Source: Calditrichia bacterium (GTDB lineage Bacteria; Calditrichota; Calditrichia; JAJRVZ01). Taken from it: a stretch of DNA of 43,904 bases. Location: assembly GCA_023132435.1 (NCBI GenBank), contig JAGLYF010000105.1, positions 1 through 43,904 of the forward strand. The letters run 5' to 3'. The notes beneath the pieces are model-generated. The model ran no database searches, was not told the origin of the DNA, and saw nothing but the letters and a program-made list of their open reading frames with translations. The stretch's first letter is position 1, and every line of letters starts with the position of its first letter. The position numbers and the translations under genes are program-made. Positions 31,673 through 38,718 of this stretch are shown here, one piece after another.

Positions 31673-31716
31673 TTGAATTTAAGCCCCACGCCTGCGGCGT
31701 GGGGCTTAAATTCAAC
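31672..31716. terminator. perfect palindrome at the acyl-CoA synthetase stop
   Basis: A 45-base inverted repeat with perfect 20-base arms, GTTGAATTTAAGCCCCACGC and its complement, and the 5-base loop CTGCG. It starts on the last base of the stop codon. The GC-rich core and AT-rich base would form a very strong hairpin, without a long T-run, so it may be a bidirectional terminator or a REP-like element that stabilises the mRNA end. Confidence 0.6.
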
Positions 31717-31730
31717 ATCCTAATCGACCT

Positions 31731-32261
31731 ATGGGAATTATTAAAGAACACCCGCCTGTAAAACTCATCACCGCTATTACATATCGCTCAGGATTTGATA
31801 CAAAACCTGTGTTTTCAGAACTTGAAAAAATACAATCTCCAGTCGAAATAAGATCTGAAATATATAATTTTTCTCAGTTTACGCCATATTATGAACTGGA
31901 AATGGGTAGGAATCTGAAAAAATGTTTTGTTACTTTTATAAATTTGATCGATCCTGAAGAATTGCCTTTTATAAAGGTAAAAACAAATACCTTAGAGAAA
32001 AAATATTATCTAGATAAAAAGCGTCAGATCAATATAGACCCTGGTTATATCACCCAGGCCAAACTGGTTCTGGCCACAACCAAGAATTACAGCCACAGAA
32101 TTTATTTAGGGCAGGGGATTTTCGGAGATGTACATATGCAGTTTACTAATAAAAGCTATCAGCCACAACCCTGGACCTATCCCGACTATAAAGACGAGAA
32201 TAATGTAAAGTTTTTTAATTTTGTTAGAAAGAGATATCTTGAACAACTGGCGGAGATATAA
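31731..32261 (+). CDS. DUF4416 family protein
   Basis: A 176-residue protein matching the DUF4416 family in length and in its late motif NIDPGYITQAKLVLATTKNYSHRIYLGQGIFGDV. The start has PPVKLITAITY, and there is YYELEMGRNLKKCF in the middle. No membrane segment or signal peptide is seen, so it is probably cytoplasmic. The family is widespread in anaerobic and deep-branching bacteria, and its function is not established to my knowledge. It lies 14 bases after the palindrome and 230 bases before purM, so it is likely transcribed alone or by read-through. Confidence 0.85.
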   Translation: MGIIKEHPPVKLITAITYRSGFDTKPVFSELEKIQSPVEIRSEIYNFSQFTPYYELEMGRNLKKCFVTFINLIDPEELPFIKVKTNTLEKKYYLDKKRQINIDPGYITQAKLVLATTKNYSHRIYLGQGIFGDVHMQFTNKSYQPQPWTYPDYKDENNVKFFNFVRKRYLEQLAEI

Positions 32262-32404
32262 ATCCCAAATATCAAATTACAAATAATAAATAAAATCTAA
32301 ATCTCAATATCAAAATTCCAAACAACCCAATCTGCATTTTTGGAAATTGGAAATTCGGTATTGAAATTTATTTGAGATTTGGATTTTGTTATTTGTGATT
32401 TTAG
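32262..32404. repeat. long imperfect AT-rich inverted repeat
   Basis: The left part contains ACAAATAATAAATAAAATC followed by TAAATCTCAA; the complement of the right part (about 32336-32399) contains ACAAATAACAAAATCC followed by AAATCTCAA. Together they form a long fold-back filling most of the gap before purM. It looks like a non-autonomous repeat similar in style to the one before trpD. Confidence 0.5.
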
Positions 32405-32491
32405 ATGTATGATCCCCGTTATTCATAAATCTCTTCATTTTTTCAATATTCCTTATTACTTTATAAATATTTTTTTTCAAAGGAGGAGTTT

Positions 32492-33490
32492 GTGTCGGGT
32501 GTTACCTACAAAAAAGCCGGTGTGAATATCGATGAAGGGGAAAAGGCAGTCAGAGATATCAAGGAAAAGGTCCGCTCAACCCACAATCATAATGTTCTTA
32601 CAGATTTAGGCAGCTTTTGTGGAATGTATTTACTTGAAAAGGACAAATATGAACAGCCGGTATTGGTATCCAGTACGGATGGTGTTGGCACCAAGTTAAA
32701 AATTGCCTTTTTGATGGATAAACATGATACTGTGGGTGAGGATCTGGTAAATCATTGTGTTAATGACATTGCTGTTGGTGGGGCAAAACCCTTGTTTTTT
32801 CTGGACTATTTTGCCACGGATCGATTGCAATCCACTGTTTTTACAGATGTTATAAGTGGTTTTGTGCGGGGCTGTAAATACAATGACTGTGCTTTGATTG
32901 GCGGTGAAACAGCGGAAATGCCGGATATGTATCAACCCGGAGAATATGATCTTTCAGGGACCATTGTAGGGATAGTTGAAAAAAGCAAAGTAATCGATGG
33001 TAAACGCATTAAAAAATCAGATATATTGATTGGATTGCAATCAAATGGTTTACATACCAATGGCTATTCACTGGCAAGAAAAGTCTTATTCGATCATTTC
33101 GAGATTACAGATTATGTAGATGATCTATCCTGCACAATTGGCGAGGAATTACTTAAAGTTCATTCGAGTTATCTAGATATAATTCAGTCAACCATAGAGA
33201 ATTTTCAAATAAATGGAATTTCACACATAACAGGTGGAGGAATTGAAGGAAACACTAAAAGAATCTTAAGCAATACTTTAAATTTAAATATTGATTGGTC
33301 GTCCTGGAGTCAATCAACCATTTTTTCCGTAATTAAAGACCTGGGTAAAGTCCCTGAGGAAGATATGAAGCGTACCTTTAATCTGGGTATCGGGCTTGTG
33401 TTTATTGTTCCTGAGGAATCTGCGCAATCTTTCTATGATTTTTTAATAAATAAGGGTAAAAAAGCCTATTTTATAGGAGAAGTCATTTAA
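32492..33490 (+). CDS. purM: phosphoribosylformylglycinamidine cyclo-ligase (AIR synthetase)
   Basis: PurM closes the imidazole ring in purine synthesis, turning FGAM into AIR with ATP. The 332 residues include the family marks VSSTDGVGTKLKIAF, DLVNHCVNDIAVGGAKPLFFLDYFAT, IGGETAEMPDMY, GLQSNGLHTNGYSLAR and HITGGGIEGNTKRIL. The start is GTG, decided by a strong AAGGAGGAG at 32480-32488 upstream. It stands alone, away from purA and without other pur genes. Identification secure. Confidence 0.95.
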   Translation: MSGVTYKKAGVNIDEGEKAVRDIKEKVRSTHNHNVLTDLGSFCGMYLLEKDKYEQPVLVSSTDGVGTKLKIAFLMDKHDTVGEDLVNHCVNDIAVGGAKPLFFLDYFATDRLQSTVFTDVISGFVRGCKYNDCALIGGETAEMPDMYQPGEYDLSGTIVGIVEKSKVIDGKRIKKSDILIGLQSNGLHTNGYSLARKVLFDHFEITDYVDDLSCTIGEELLKVHSSYLDIIQSTIENFQINGISHITGGGIEGNTKRILSNTLNLNIDWSSWSQSTIFSVIKDLGKVPEEDMKRTFNLGIGLVFIVPEESAQSFYDFLINKGKKAYFIGEVI

Positions 33491-33539
33491 CCTGAATTAT
33501 TCAAAAAAATTAAAGTTAAGGAGTATAAGTAACATGTAA

Positions 33540-33719
33540 TCAACGATTTAATTCCCCCTTAGCAAAGAGCCCGTCCCGCAACTGCGGGAGGGTTAGGGGG
33601 TTGTTTTAACATTAATCTTTTGAAATATGTCAGTACTTTACAACCCCTTAGTCCCCTTTTTTAAGGGGAAACTTTACTGTCGCTATTTGAAAAATCTAAA
33701 ATTCATGAATTAAACAGGC
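33540..33719. repeat. dispersed repeat, long copy with internal hairpins
   Basis: Both ends match the 14278-14359 copy: GATTTAATTCCCCCTTAGCAA on the left, and AGGGGAAAC, ACTGTCGCTATTTGA and AATCTAAAATTCATGAAT on the right. Between them are about 100 extra bases with two small hairpins: CCCGCAACTGCGGG near 33572-33585, and CCCCTTTTTTAAGGGG near 33653-33668. It lies between purM and cstA and appears non-coding. Confidence 0.75.
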
Positions 33720-33766
33720 TAAATAGTGCATTATTTGCGGTTATCTTTATAAAGGATATATTGGAT

Positions 33767-35491
33767 ATGTTGATATTACTTGTAATGATTTTGACTTTTT
33801 TCGGTTATATCCTGTTTTACCGGCTGTATGGCCGATATATTGGCAGAAAGATATTTGGGCTTACTGATACAAGGATTCCTCCATCCGTTGCACAGGAAGA
33901 TGGCGTAGATTATGTCCCAACCCGCAAGGAAATCATATTTGGCCATCATTTTACCTCGATTGCCGGAACCGGACCGATCGTTGGACCGGCAATTGCTATT
34001 ATCTGGGGCTGGATTCCCGCCGTGCTCTGGGTTTTTCTCGGTTCAGCAATTATTGGTGCTGTTCACGATTTTAGCGCTCTGATAATATCCATGCGCAATG
34101 AAGGCAAATCAATTTCAGAAATTACCGCAAAATATATCAACCGTCGTACAAGAATTTTATTTTTTATCGTTGTATTTTTAGCATTATGGATTATCATCGC
34201 GATATTCGGACTTGTGATTGCAATCATATTTAGCATGTTTCCTACTTCTGTTTTGCCGGTTTGGTTGCAGATTCCGATTGCTGTTTATCTGGGACATTTG
34301 ATCTATAAAAAAGGTAAACATGTTATCGGATGGTCTGTCCTGGCGGTCGTCGCAATGTATATAACCATGATTATCGGAAGTTATTTCCCAATAGATATGC
34401 CTGAGCTAGCTGGTATACCCGCAACCGGAATCTGGACTATAATTTTATTTATTTATGCCTATATCGCCTCTGTTCTACCGGTAACAACACTACTTCAGCC
34501 CCGTGATTTTATCAATGCTTATCAATTGTTAATCGCAATGACCTTGCTGTCTCTGGGAGTGCTTTTTGCCACTTTTATTGGCGGTATGGAATTAGTGGCG
34601 CCTGCTGTGCAGCTCAATCCACCAGAAGCCCCTCCGGTCTGGCCCTTTTTATTTATTACAATTGCCTGTGGCGCCATTTCCGGTTTTCATGCCCTGGTCG
34701 CCTCAGGAACATCTGCCAAACAGGTTCGTAGCGAAAGTGATTCCCTCTTTATCGGATATGGCTCAATGCTTGTCGAAGGAGCACTGGCAACCCTGGTGAT
34801 CATTGCTGTAGCTGCCGGTATTGGCATGGGCTATACATCGGAAGGACAAACCCTAACTGGTATCAATGCCTGGTCGAGTCACTATTCATCCTGGACTGCG
34901 GCAGCCGGTCTTGGATCCAAAATCAGTGCTTTTGTAATCGGCGCGGCGAACATGATAGCTACCCTGGGTATTCCTCATAAAATTGCCGTAGTCGTTATGG
35001 GCGTATTTGTCGCTTCTTTTGCAGGTACAACCCTTGACACGGCTACCAGAATTCAACGATATGTGATCAGCGAGCTCGGTTCAGATTTAAGAGTAGGTCA
35101 TTTCAGAAACCGGCATACGGCAACTTCTTTTGCCATTCTCAGCGCAGCAATTCTTGCCTTTGCTTCCGGTGCTGATGGTAAGGGAGCACTTTCTCTCTGG
35201 CCCCTTTTTGGCGCGGTTAATCAGACTCTGGCTGCCCTGGCCCTGATCATCGCTACGCTCTATCTGCGTAATATGGGGGGATGGAAGTGGATAATTACCG
35301 GTGTCCCGGCCGTATTCATGTCGGTGATGACATTATGGGCTTCAGTGATGAATCAAACGCAATTTGGTGTTGGAAATAATTTGCTGCTCCAGATTATCAA
35401 TGCAGCGATCGTTTTGATCGTAGCCTGGATTATTGTGGAGGGGATTATTAAGTTTTTTTGTGGTGAAAAGATTTCTATCAGTCTCGGCTGA
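33767..35491 (+). CDS. cstA: carbon starvation protein CstA family transporter
   Basis: A 574-residue membrane protein with about 15 hydrophobic segments. CstA family proteins carry peptides or pyruvate across the inner membrane and are often induced on carbon limitation. Diagnostic stretches include FGHHFTSIAGTGPIVGPAIA, LGSAIIGAVHDFSALIISMR, GFHALVASGTSAKQVRSESD and AGTTLDTATRIQRYVISE. It is shorter than E. coli CstA (about 700) but within the family range. ATG 33767 is used; an in-frame TTG at 33761 sits closer to AAAGGA and is also possible. Two genes follow at once: a small hydrophobic protein and an ArsA-type ATPase. Confidence 0.93.
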   Translation: MLILLVMILTFFGYILFYRLYGRYIGRKIFGLTDTRIPPSVAQEDGVDYVPTRKEIIFGHHFTSIAGTGPIVGPAIAIIWGWIPAVLWVFLGSAIIGAVHDFSALIISMRNEGKSISEITAKYINRRTRILFFIVVFLALWIIIAIFGLVIAIIFSMFPTSVLPVWLQIPIAVYLGHLIYKKGKHVIGWSVLAVVAMYITMIIGSYFPIDMPELAGIPATGIWTIILFIYAYIASVLPVTTLLQPRDFINAYQLLIAMTLLSLGVLFATFIGGMELVAPAVQLNPPEAPPVWPFLFITIACGAISGFHALVASGTSAKQVRSESDSLFIGYGSMLVEGALATLVIIAVAAGIGMGYTSEGQTLTGINAWSSHYSSWTAAAGLGSKISAFVIGAANMIATLGIPHKIAVVVMGVFVASFAGTTLDTATRIQRYVISELGSDLRVGHFRNRHTATSFAILSAAILAFASGADGKGALSLWPLFGAVNQTLAALALIIATLYLRNMGGWKWIITGVPAVFMSVMTLWASVMNQTQFGVGNNLLLQIINAAIVLIVAWIIVEGIIKFFCGEKISISLG

Positions 35492-35534
35492 TCCACAGAG
35501 GCGGACGGGATAACAATAAACCAAAAGAAATAAA

Positions 35535-35825
35535 ATGCAAAATTTCCTCAATAAATTTTTAAAATCATTACGCGATAAAAAACAGGTTCTTACCGATTCG
35601 GCTCGCCATAAAGCGGTTGATGTTATCAAATGGGAAATTTCTGAGCTGGAAAATATTTTTGCACTTCTCGTTTTGGGATCTTTCGTTGGGATTCCTGCTA
35701 CGCCCAGTCCCATAACATTGAATTTACTTCCCTATATGGAGAAAGAATTACAGATGATGATGGAGAAAGTGGTTACCGCCTCCGGTCCCATATCCGATCT
35801 TTTCTCACATTTAGATACGGCGTAA
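35535..35825 (+). CDS. small hydrophobic protein between cstA and the ArsA-type ATPase gene
   Basis: A 96-residue protein that I do not recognise. The first 35 residues are charged and helical (LNKFLKSLRDKKQV). A hydrophobic centre at about 40-67 (IFALLVLGSFVGIP, then TPSPITLNLLP) could be one membrane helix or a re-entrant loop broken by prolines. The end is Met-rich and amphipathic (EKELQMMMEKVV). It lies 43 bases after cstA and 2 bases before the GTG of the ArsA-type gene, so it is surely translated with that ATPase. It may be a membrane partner of the ATPase or an accessory of the transporter; both ideas are inference. Confidence 0.65.
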   Translation: MQNFLNKFLKSLRDKKQVLTDSARHKAVDVIKWEISELENIFALLVLGSFVGIPATPSPITLNLLPYMEKELQMMMEKVVTASGPISDLFSHLDTA

Positions 35826-35827
35826 TT

Positions 35828-36763
35828 GTGGACAAAAAGGGTAAAAATTTATTTTTTCTCGGTAAAGGTGGTACGGGTAAAACGACAATTTCTGCTCTAA
35901 CAGCGACGGCGCTGGCGGAAAAAGGGGAAAAAGTCGTTTTACTCTCGATGGATCCTGCCCATAATCTTTTTGATGTTTTTCAGATTAATTCCTCAAAAAA
36001 TGCTGTAAAACTACACGATAATTTTATCATTGAAGAGATTGATATTCAATATTGGATAAAAACTTACCTTAAATCGATCGAAGAAAAAATTGCCGGGTCC
36101 TATAAATATCTGACTGCTCTCAGTCTGGAAAAACACATCAATACTATCCGGTATTCTCCCGGGTTGGAGGAATATGCCTTGCAATACGCTTATGAAGCAG
36201 TTGAAAAAAAGTACAAAGATTACACCTATCGGCTTTTTGATATGCCGCCAACCGCTCTGGCACTGAGATTTTTTAATCTTCCAATACTGAGCCTGATATG
36301 GCTTGAGCAATTGATAGATTTAAGAAAAAAAATACTCGAAAAACATAAAATTATAAACGATGTTTATAAAAGGGATTTTGCAAAAACCGATGATAAAATT
36401 TTAAACCAGTTATTCAGGATGCAGAGTGATAATGAAAAGATTATAAAGAATCTTCAGGATGTGAAAAAATCCGGTATATATATCATTTTAAATGAAGATA
36501 ATCTTTCGCTATCTGAATCAGCGAATATTTATAAGATGATTTCAGAAAACAGATTCAGTATCGATGGGATTCTGGTCAATAAATACCAGGATGTTATGAA
36601 ACAAGGTGATTTTGAAAAAAAATTCACCAATTTGTCCCTTCATTTTTTCCCCTTGGGCCAACATACCCTAATTGGTATGACAGACCTTAAAGAATATATA
36701 AATAACGAAATGTTTCAACAATATATATATTCAATAATGTTGCCAGGTGAGAACATATTTTAA
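35828..36763 (+). CDS. ArsA/Get3-type P-loop ATPase
   Basis: A 311-residue ATPase of the ArsA/Get3 branch of the MinD-like group. The deviant P-loop GKGGTGKTTISA has the signature lysine; switch I reads DPAHNLFDVF and switch II DMPPTALALRF, close to the Get3 DPAHS-L-D and D-xx-PTGHTLR patterns. There is a single ATPase unit, as in Get3, not the fused pair of classical ArsA. No CxxC zinc pair is evident, and no arsB or arsR is nearby, so arsenite export is unlikely. The GTG start lies 2 bases after a small hydrophobic protein gene, suggesting a role in handling or energising a membrane protein. It is convergent with the RRM gene. Confidence 0.85.
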   Translation: MDKKGKNLFFLGKGGTGKTTISALTATALAEKGEKVVLLSMDPAHNLFDVFQINSSKNAVKLHDNFIIEEIDIQYWIKTYLKSIEEKIAGSYKYLTALSLEKHINTIRYSPGLEEYALQYAYEAVEKKYKDYTYRLFDMPPTALALRFFNLPILSLIWLEQLIDLRKKILEKHKIINDVYKRDFAKTDDKILNQLFRMQSDNEKIIKNLQDVKKSGIYIILNEDNLSLSESANIYKMISENRFSIDGILVNKYQDVMKQGDFEKKFTNLSLHFFPLGQHTLIGMTDLKEYINNEMFQQYIYSIMLPGENIF

Positions 36764-36772
36764 CGATTGTTC

Positions 36773-37063
36773 CTAGAAGCGTCGCCCACCACCACGTTTT
36801 CCACCACCTTTACGGTCTTCAGAGCGAGGGCGAGCCTCATTGACATTAAGACTTTGCCCTTTTAAGTCCTTCCCATTCAAACCGTCGATTGCCGACTGCG
36901 CTTCAGTTTTAGAAGGCATCTCCACAAATCCAAAGCCACGTGGTTCGCCACTGAATTTGTCCTTTATAATATTGACGGATTCGATCTGTCCGAAGGCCTC
37001 AAACGCCTGTCGTAAATCCTCTTCGCTGACGTCACGTGATAGGTTTCCGACGTAAATATTCAT
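36773..37063 (-). CDS. RRM RNA-binding protein
   Basis: A 96-residue single RRM domain protein with a Gly/Arg-rich tail, like the small cold- or stress-linked RNA-binding proteins of cyanobacteria and others. RNP2 reads NIYVGNL at residues 2-8 and RNP1 GEPRGFGFVEM near residue 45; the tail is KGGGKRGGGRRF. I chose the internal ATG at 37063, preceded by AAAAAGGAGATTAGA; the longer frame upstream is not part of the domain. It probably binds single-stranded RNA in the cytoplasm. It is the first of three minus-strand genes met here with RNA-related character. Confidence 0.93.
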   Translation of the reverse strand: MNIYVGNLSRDVSEEDLRQAFEAFGQIESVNIIKDKFSGEPRGFGFVEMPSKTEAQSAIDGLNGKDLKGQSLNVNEARPRSEDRKGGGKRGGGRRF

Positions 37064-37142
37064 TCTAATCTCCTTTTTGTTTTGAAGGTAGTGTAAAAAA
37101 TAACCACAGAGCACACAGAGTAATTATTTGATATTTATTGAC

Positions 37143-37304
37143 TTAAACGAGTTTATTCTTTTCTCTCGCATCCGGAGACTGATCAGGATTCTCTTTGGGG
37201 TGAATATTGTTTTTATCCAGTTTACGTTTTTTTTTCTCTTCTTTCTTTTTTATCTTTGCTAATTCTTTCTTCCGTTTTTCATATTGATAATTAGTTTTTG
37301 CCAC
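37143..37304 (-). CDS. tiny Lys-rich protein
   Basis: A 53-codon frame beginning at GTG 37304, with AAGGA 7 bases upstream. It encodes a highly basic, charged helix: TNYQYEKRKKELAKIKKKEE, then KRKLDKNN and an acidic/proline end NPDQSPDAREKNKLV. The YQYEKR..ELAK-KK pattern recalls a small conserved hypothetical protein seen in various bacteria, although I cannot name it. The high charge suggests nucleic acid or ribosome contact. It sits between the RRM gene and the NYN/OST-HTH gene, 14 bases after the latter. It is short and low in complexity, so moderate confidence. Confidence 0.6.
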   Translation of the reverse strand: MAKTNYQYEKRKKELAKIKKKEEKKKRKLDKNNIHPKENPDQSPDAREKNKLV

Positions 37305-37318
37305 CTTGTCATCCTTAT

Positions 37319-38056
37319 TTAATGGTTGTTCTTTACATAAATTAACTTAAATCGTCCCTTTGGACTTTCACGTTGTTCAATTTTAAATTTTTTAATTGAT
37401 TTAATCAACGGAGTCAACTTTTGGAAGCCATAGTTTCTGGAATCAAAATTTGGTTGCTTTTTCTGTAGAAGATTTCCAACATCTCCTAGATATGCCCAAC
37501 CATCATCATCTGCCAAATCGGATATTGTAGACGAAATCAGTTTAATCACCTTTGGAGTTATTTTATCGATATTGTTTTTTAGTGGGGACTTGCTCTTTGC
37601 AAATTCCGATTCACTTCCCTCAGATTGGTATTTAAGAATTTCAATATAAATGAATTTATCACAAGCAACGATAAATGGTTCCGGTGTTTTCTTCTCGCCA
37701 ATTCCAAATACTTTCATCCCGGCTTCTCGAAGCCTTGTGGCCAAACGGGTAAAATCACTGTCGCTGGAAACAAGGCAAAAACCATTGACTTTTTCTGAAT
37801 ATAGAATATCCATCGCATCAATAATCATTGCTGAATCTGTCGCATTTTTGCCTCTTGTATATCCATATTGTTGAATTGGTGTTATGGCATTTTCCAGAAG
37901 GATATCCTTCCACTTTGATAGATGAGGCTTTGTCCAGTCTCCATAAATTCTTTTTATAGTAGGATTACCATACTTAGCGATTTCTTCCATCATCTCTTTC
38001 ACATAAGCAGAAGGTATATTATCACCGTCTATTAATATTGCGAGATTTAAATCCAT
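37319..38056 (-). CDS. NYN (PIN-like) nuclease with OST-HTH/LOTUS domain
   Basis: A 245-residue protein of the LabA/DUF88 type. The NYN domain has its acidic residues in LAILIDGDNIPSAYV, in RGKNATDSAMIIDAMDIL and in FCLVSSDSDFTRLA, and ends near residue 140. After a linker, residues about 160-245 form an OST-HTH (LOTUS) domain (DDDGWAYLGDVGNLLQKKQPNFDSRNYG and KLTPLIKSI), which binds RNA, including G-quadruplex RNA in eukaryotic relatives. Together they suggest an RNA-targeting nuclease. I use ATG 38056; the open frame extends to a TTG at 38095. It is the leading gene of the small RNA-related minus-strand cluster. Confidence 0.9.
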   Translation of the reverse strand: MDLNLAILIDGDNIPSAYVKEMMEEIAKYGNPTIKRIYGDWTKPHLSKWKDILLENAITPIQQYGYTRGKNATDSAMIIDAMDILYSEKVNGFCLVSSDSDFTRLATRLREAGMKVFGIGEKKTPEPFIVACDKFIYIEILKYQSEGSESEFAKSKSPLKNNIDKITPKVIKLISSTISDLADDDGWAYLGDVGNLLQKKQPNFDSRNYGFQKLTPLIKSIKKFKIEQRESPKGRFKLIYVKNNH

Positions 38057-38165
38057 AAAATTTACCAAACATTCTATTTTATACAATATACCCAAAAAAT
38101 AATTTAAATACGCTGAAAATAATTTTTATACATCAAGCATTGTGAAATATGATGCAGAAATGTAG

Positions 38166-38420
38166 TCTTGCCAGCAAGAATATCATTTCAATTATCACTC
38201 CTGCCGGAACAGAAGTTGCCCGCAGTGTCAGAACGAAAAAGCCGATATGCAGAAATTGGCCTTAGATCCGCAATATCTGGGGGGAGAGATCGCTATGATC
38301 GGTGTCTTGCAGACCTGGACACGGACGATGGATTATCATCCCCATATCCATTATCTCATCCCTGGTGGAGCAATCTCTACCGATGGCAGGAAATGGATTT
38401 CGGCTAAAAATGGGGGATAA
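38166..38420 (+). pseudogene. IS91-type transposase remnant with in-frame internal deletion
   Basis: An 85-codon stretch with no ATG at its start reads as two separate parts of an IS91/IS801-type transposase. The first is the zinc-binding YHSCRNRSCPQCQNEKA; the second is LALDPQYLGGEIAMIGVLQT followed by WTRTMDYHPHIHYLIPGG and ISTDGRKW. In complete proteins these are separated by some 60 residues, so the middle has been removed while the frame stayed open. The HPHIH histidines belong to the catalytic HUH-like region; the later tyrosines are missing. It is flanked by AT-rich sequence without a clear IS end. A dead element. Confidence 0.72.
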
Positions 38421-38718
38421 CGTCCTGATGTCACTTTATAACATCACAGGGAAGGAACGTCTAAAAGTGAAAATCATTGCTGAATTTATTACATATCTTC
38501 AAGTAAATGGATATCATTCAGCTGAATAAAACGATTAATCTTGTAAACATTCCTTAAAAATCTAAATTAAAACTCATTTCAATACCAGATTCTGTTATAT
38601 GCAAATTCCATACAGCAATTGGCCAAGTTCATCCCCGGCTTGCAGGCTGATCCCGATAAATCGGGACGATCAGGTGCAAAACCGATTCGTTAGAAGGAAC
38701 GCAGGTAAAACCGCAGAA
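38421..38718. other. gap after the transposase remnant
   Basis: About 300 bases without a convincing gene. A frame ending at 38529 (DVTLYNITGKERLKVKII onward) could be further decayed mobile-element coding sequence, but I cannot assign it. A small hairpin, TCCCGATAAATCGGGA, lies near 38653-38668. Confidence 0.4.

Noticed and set aside
33653-33668. CCCCTTTTTTAAGGGG as a purM terminator
   Set aside because: It is over 160 bases after purM and is part of the dispersed repeat, so a specific terminator role is not supported.
35828-36763. Arsenite efflux ATPase
   Set aside because: Single ATPase unit and no arsB, arsR or arsD nearby; a Get3-like role fits better, so no ars name is given.
38302-38529. 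75-codon open frame after the transposase remnant
   Set aside because: Its first half is an out-of-frame reading of the IS91-like sequence and I cannot identify the second half.
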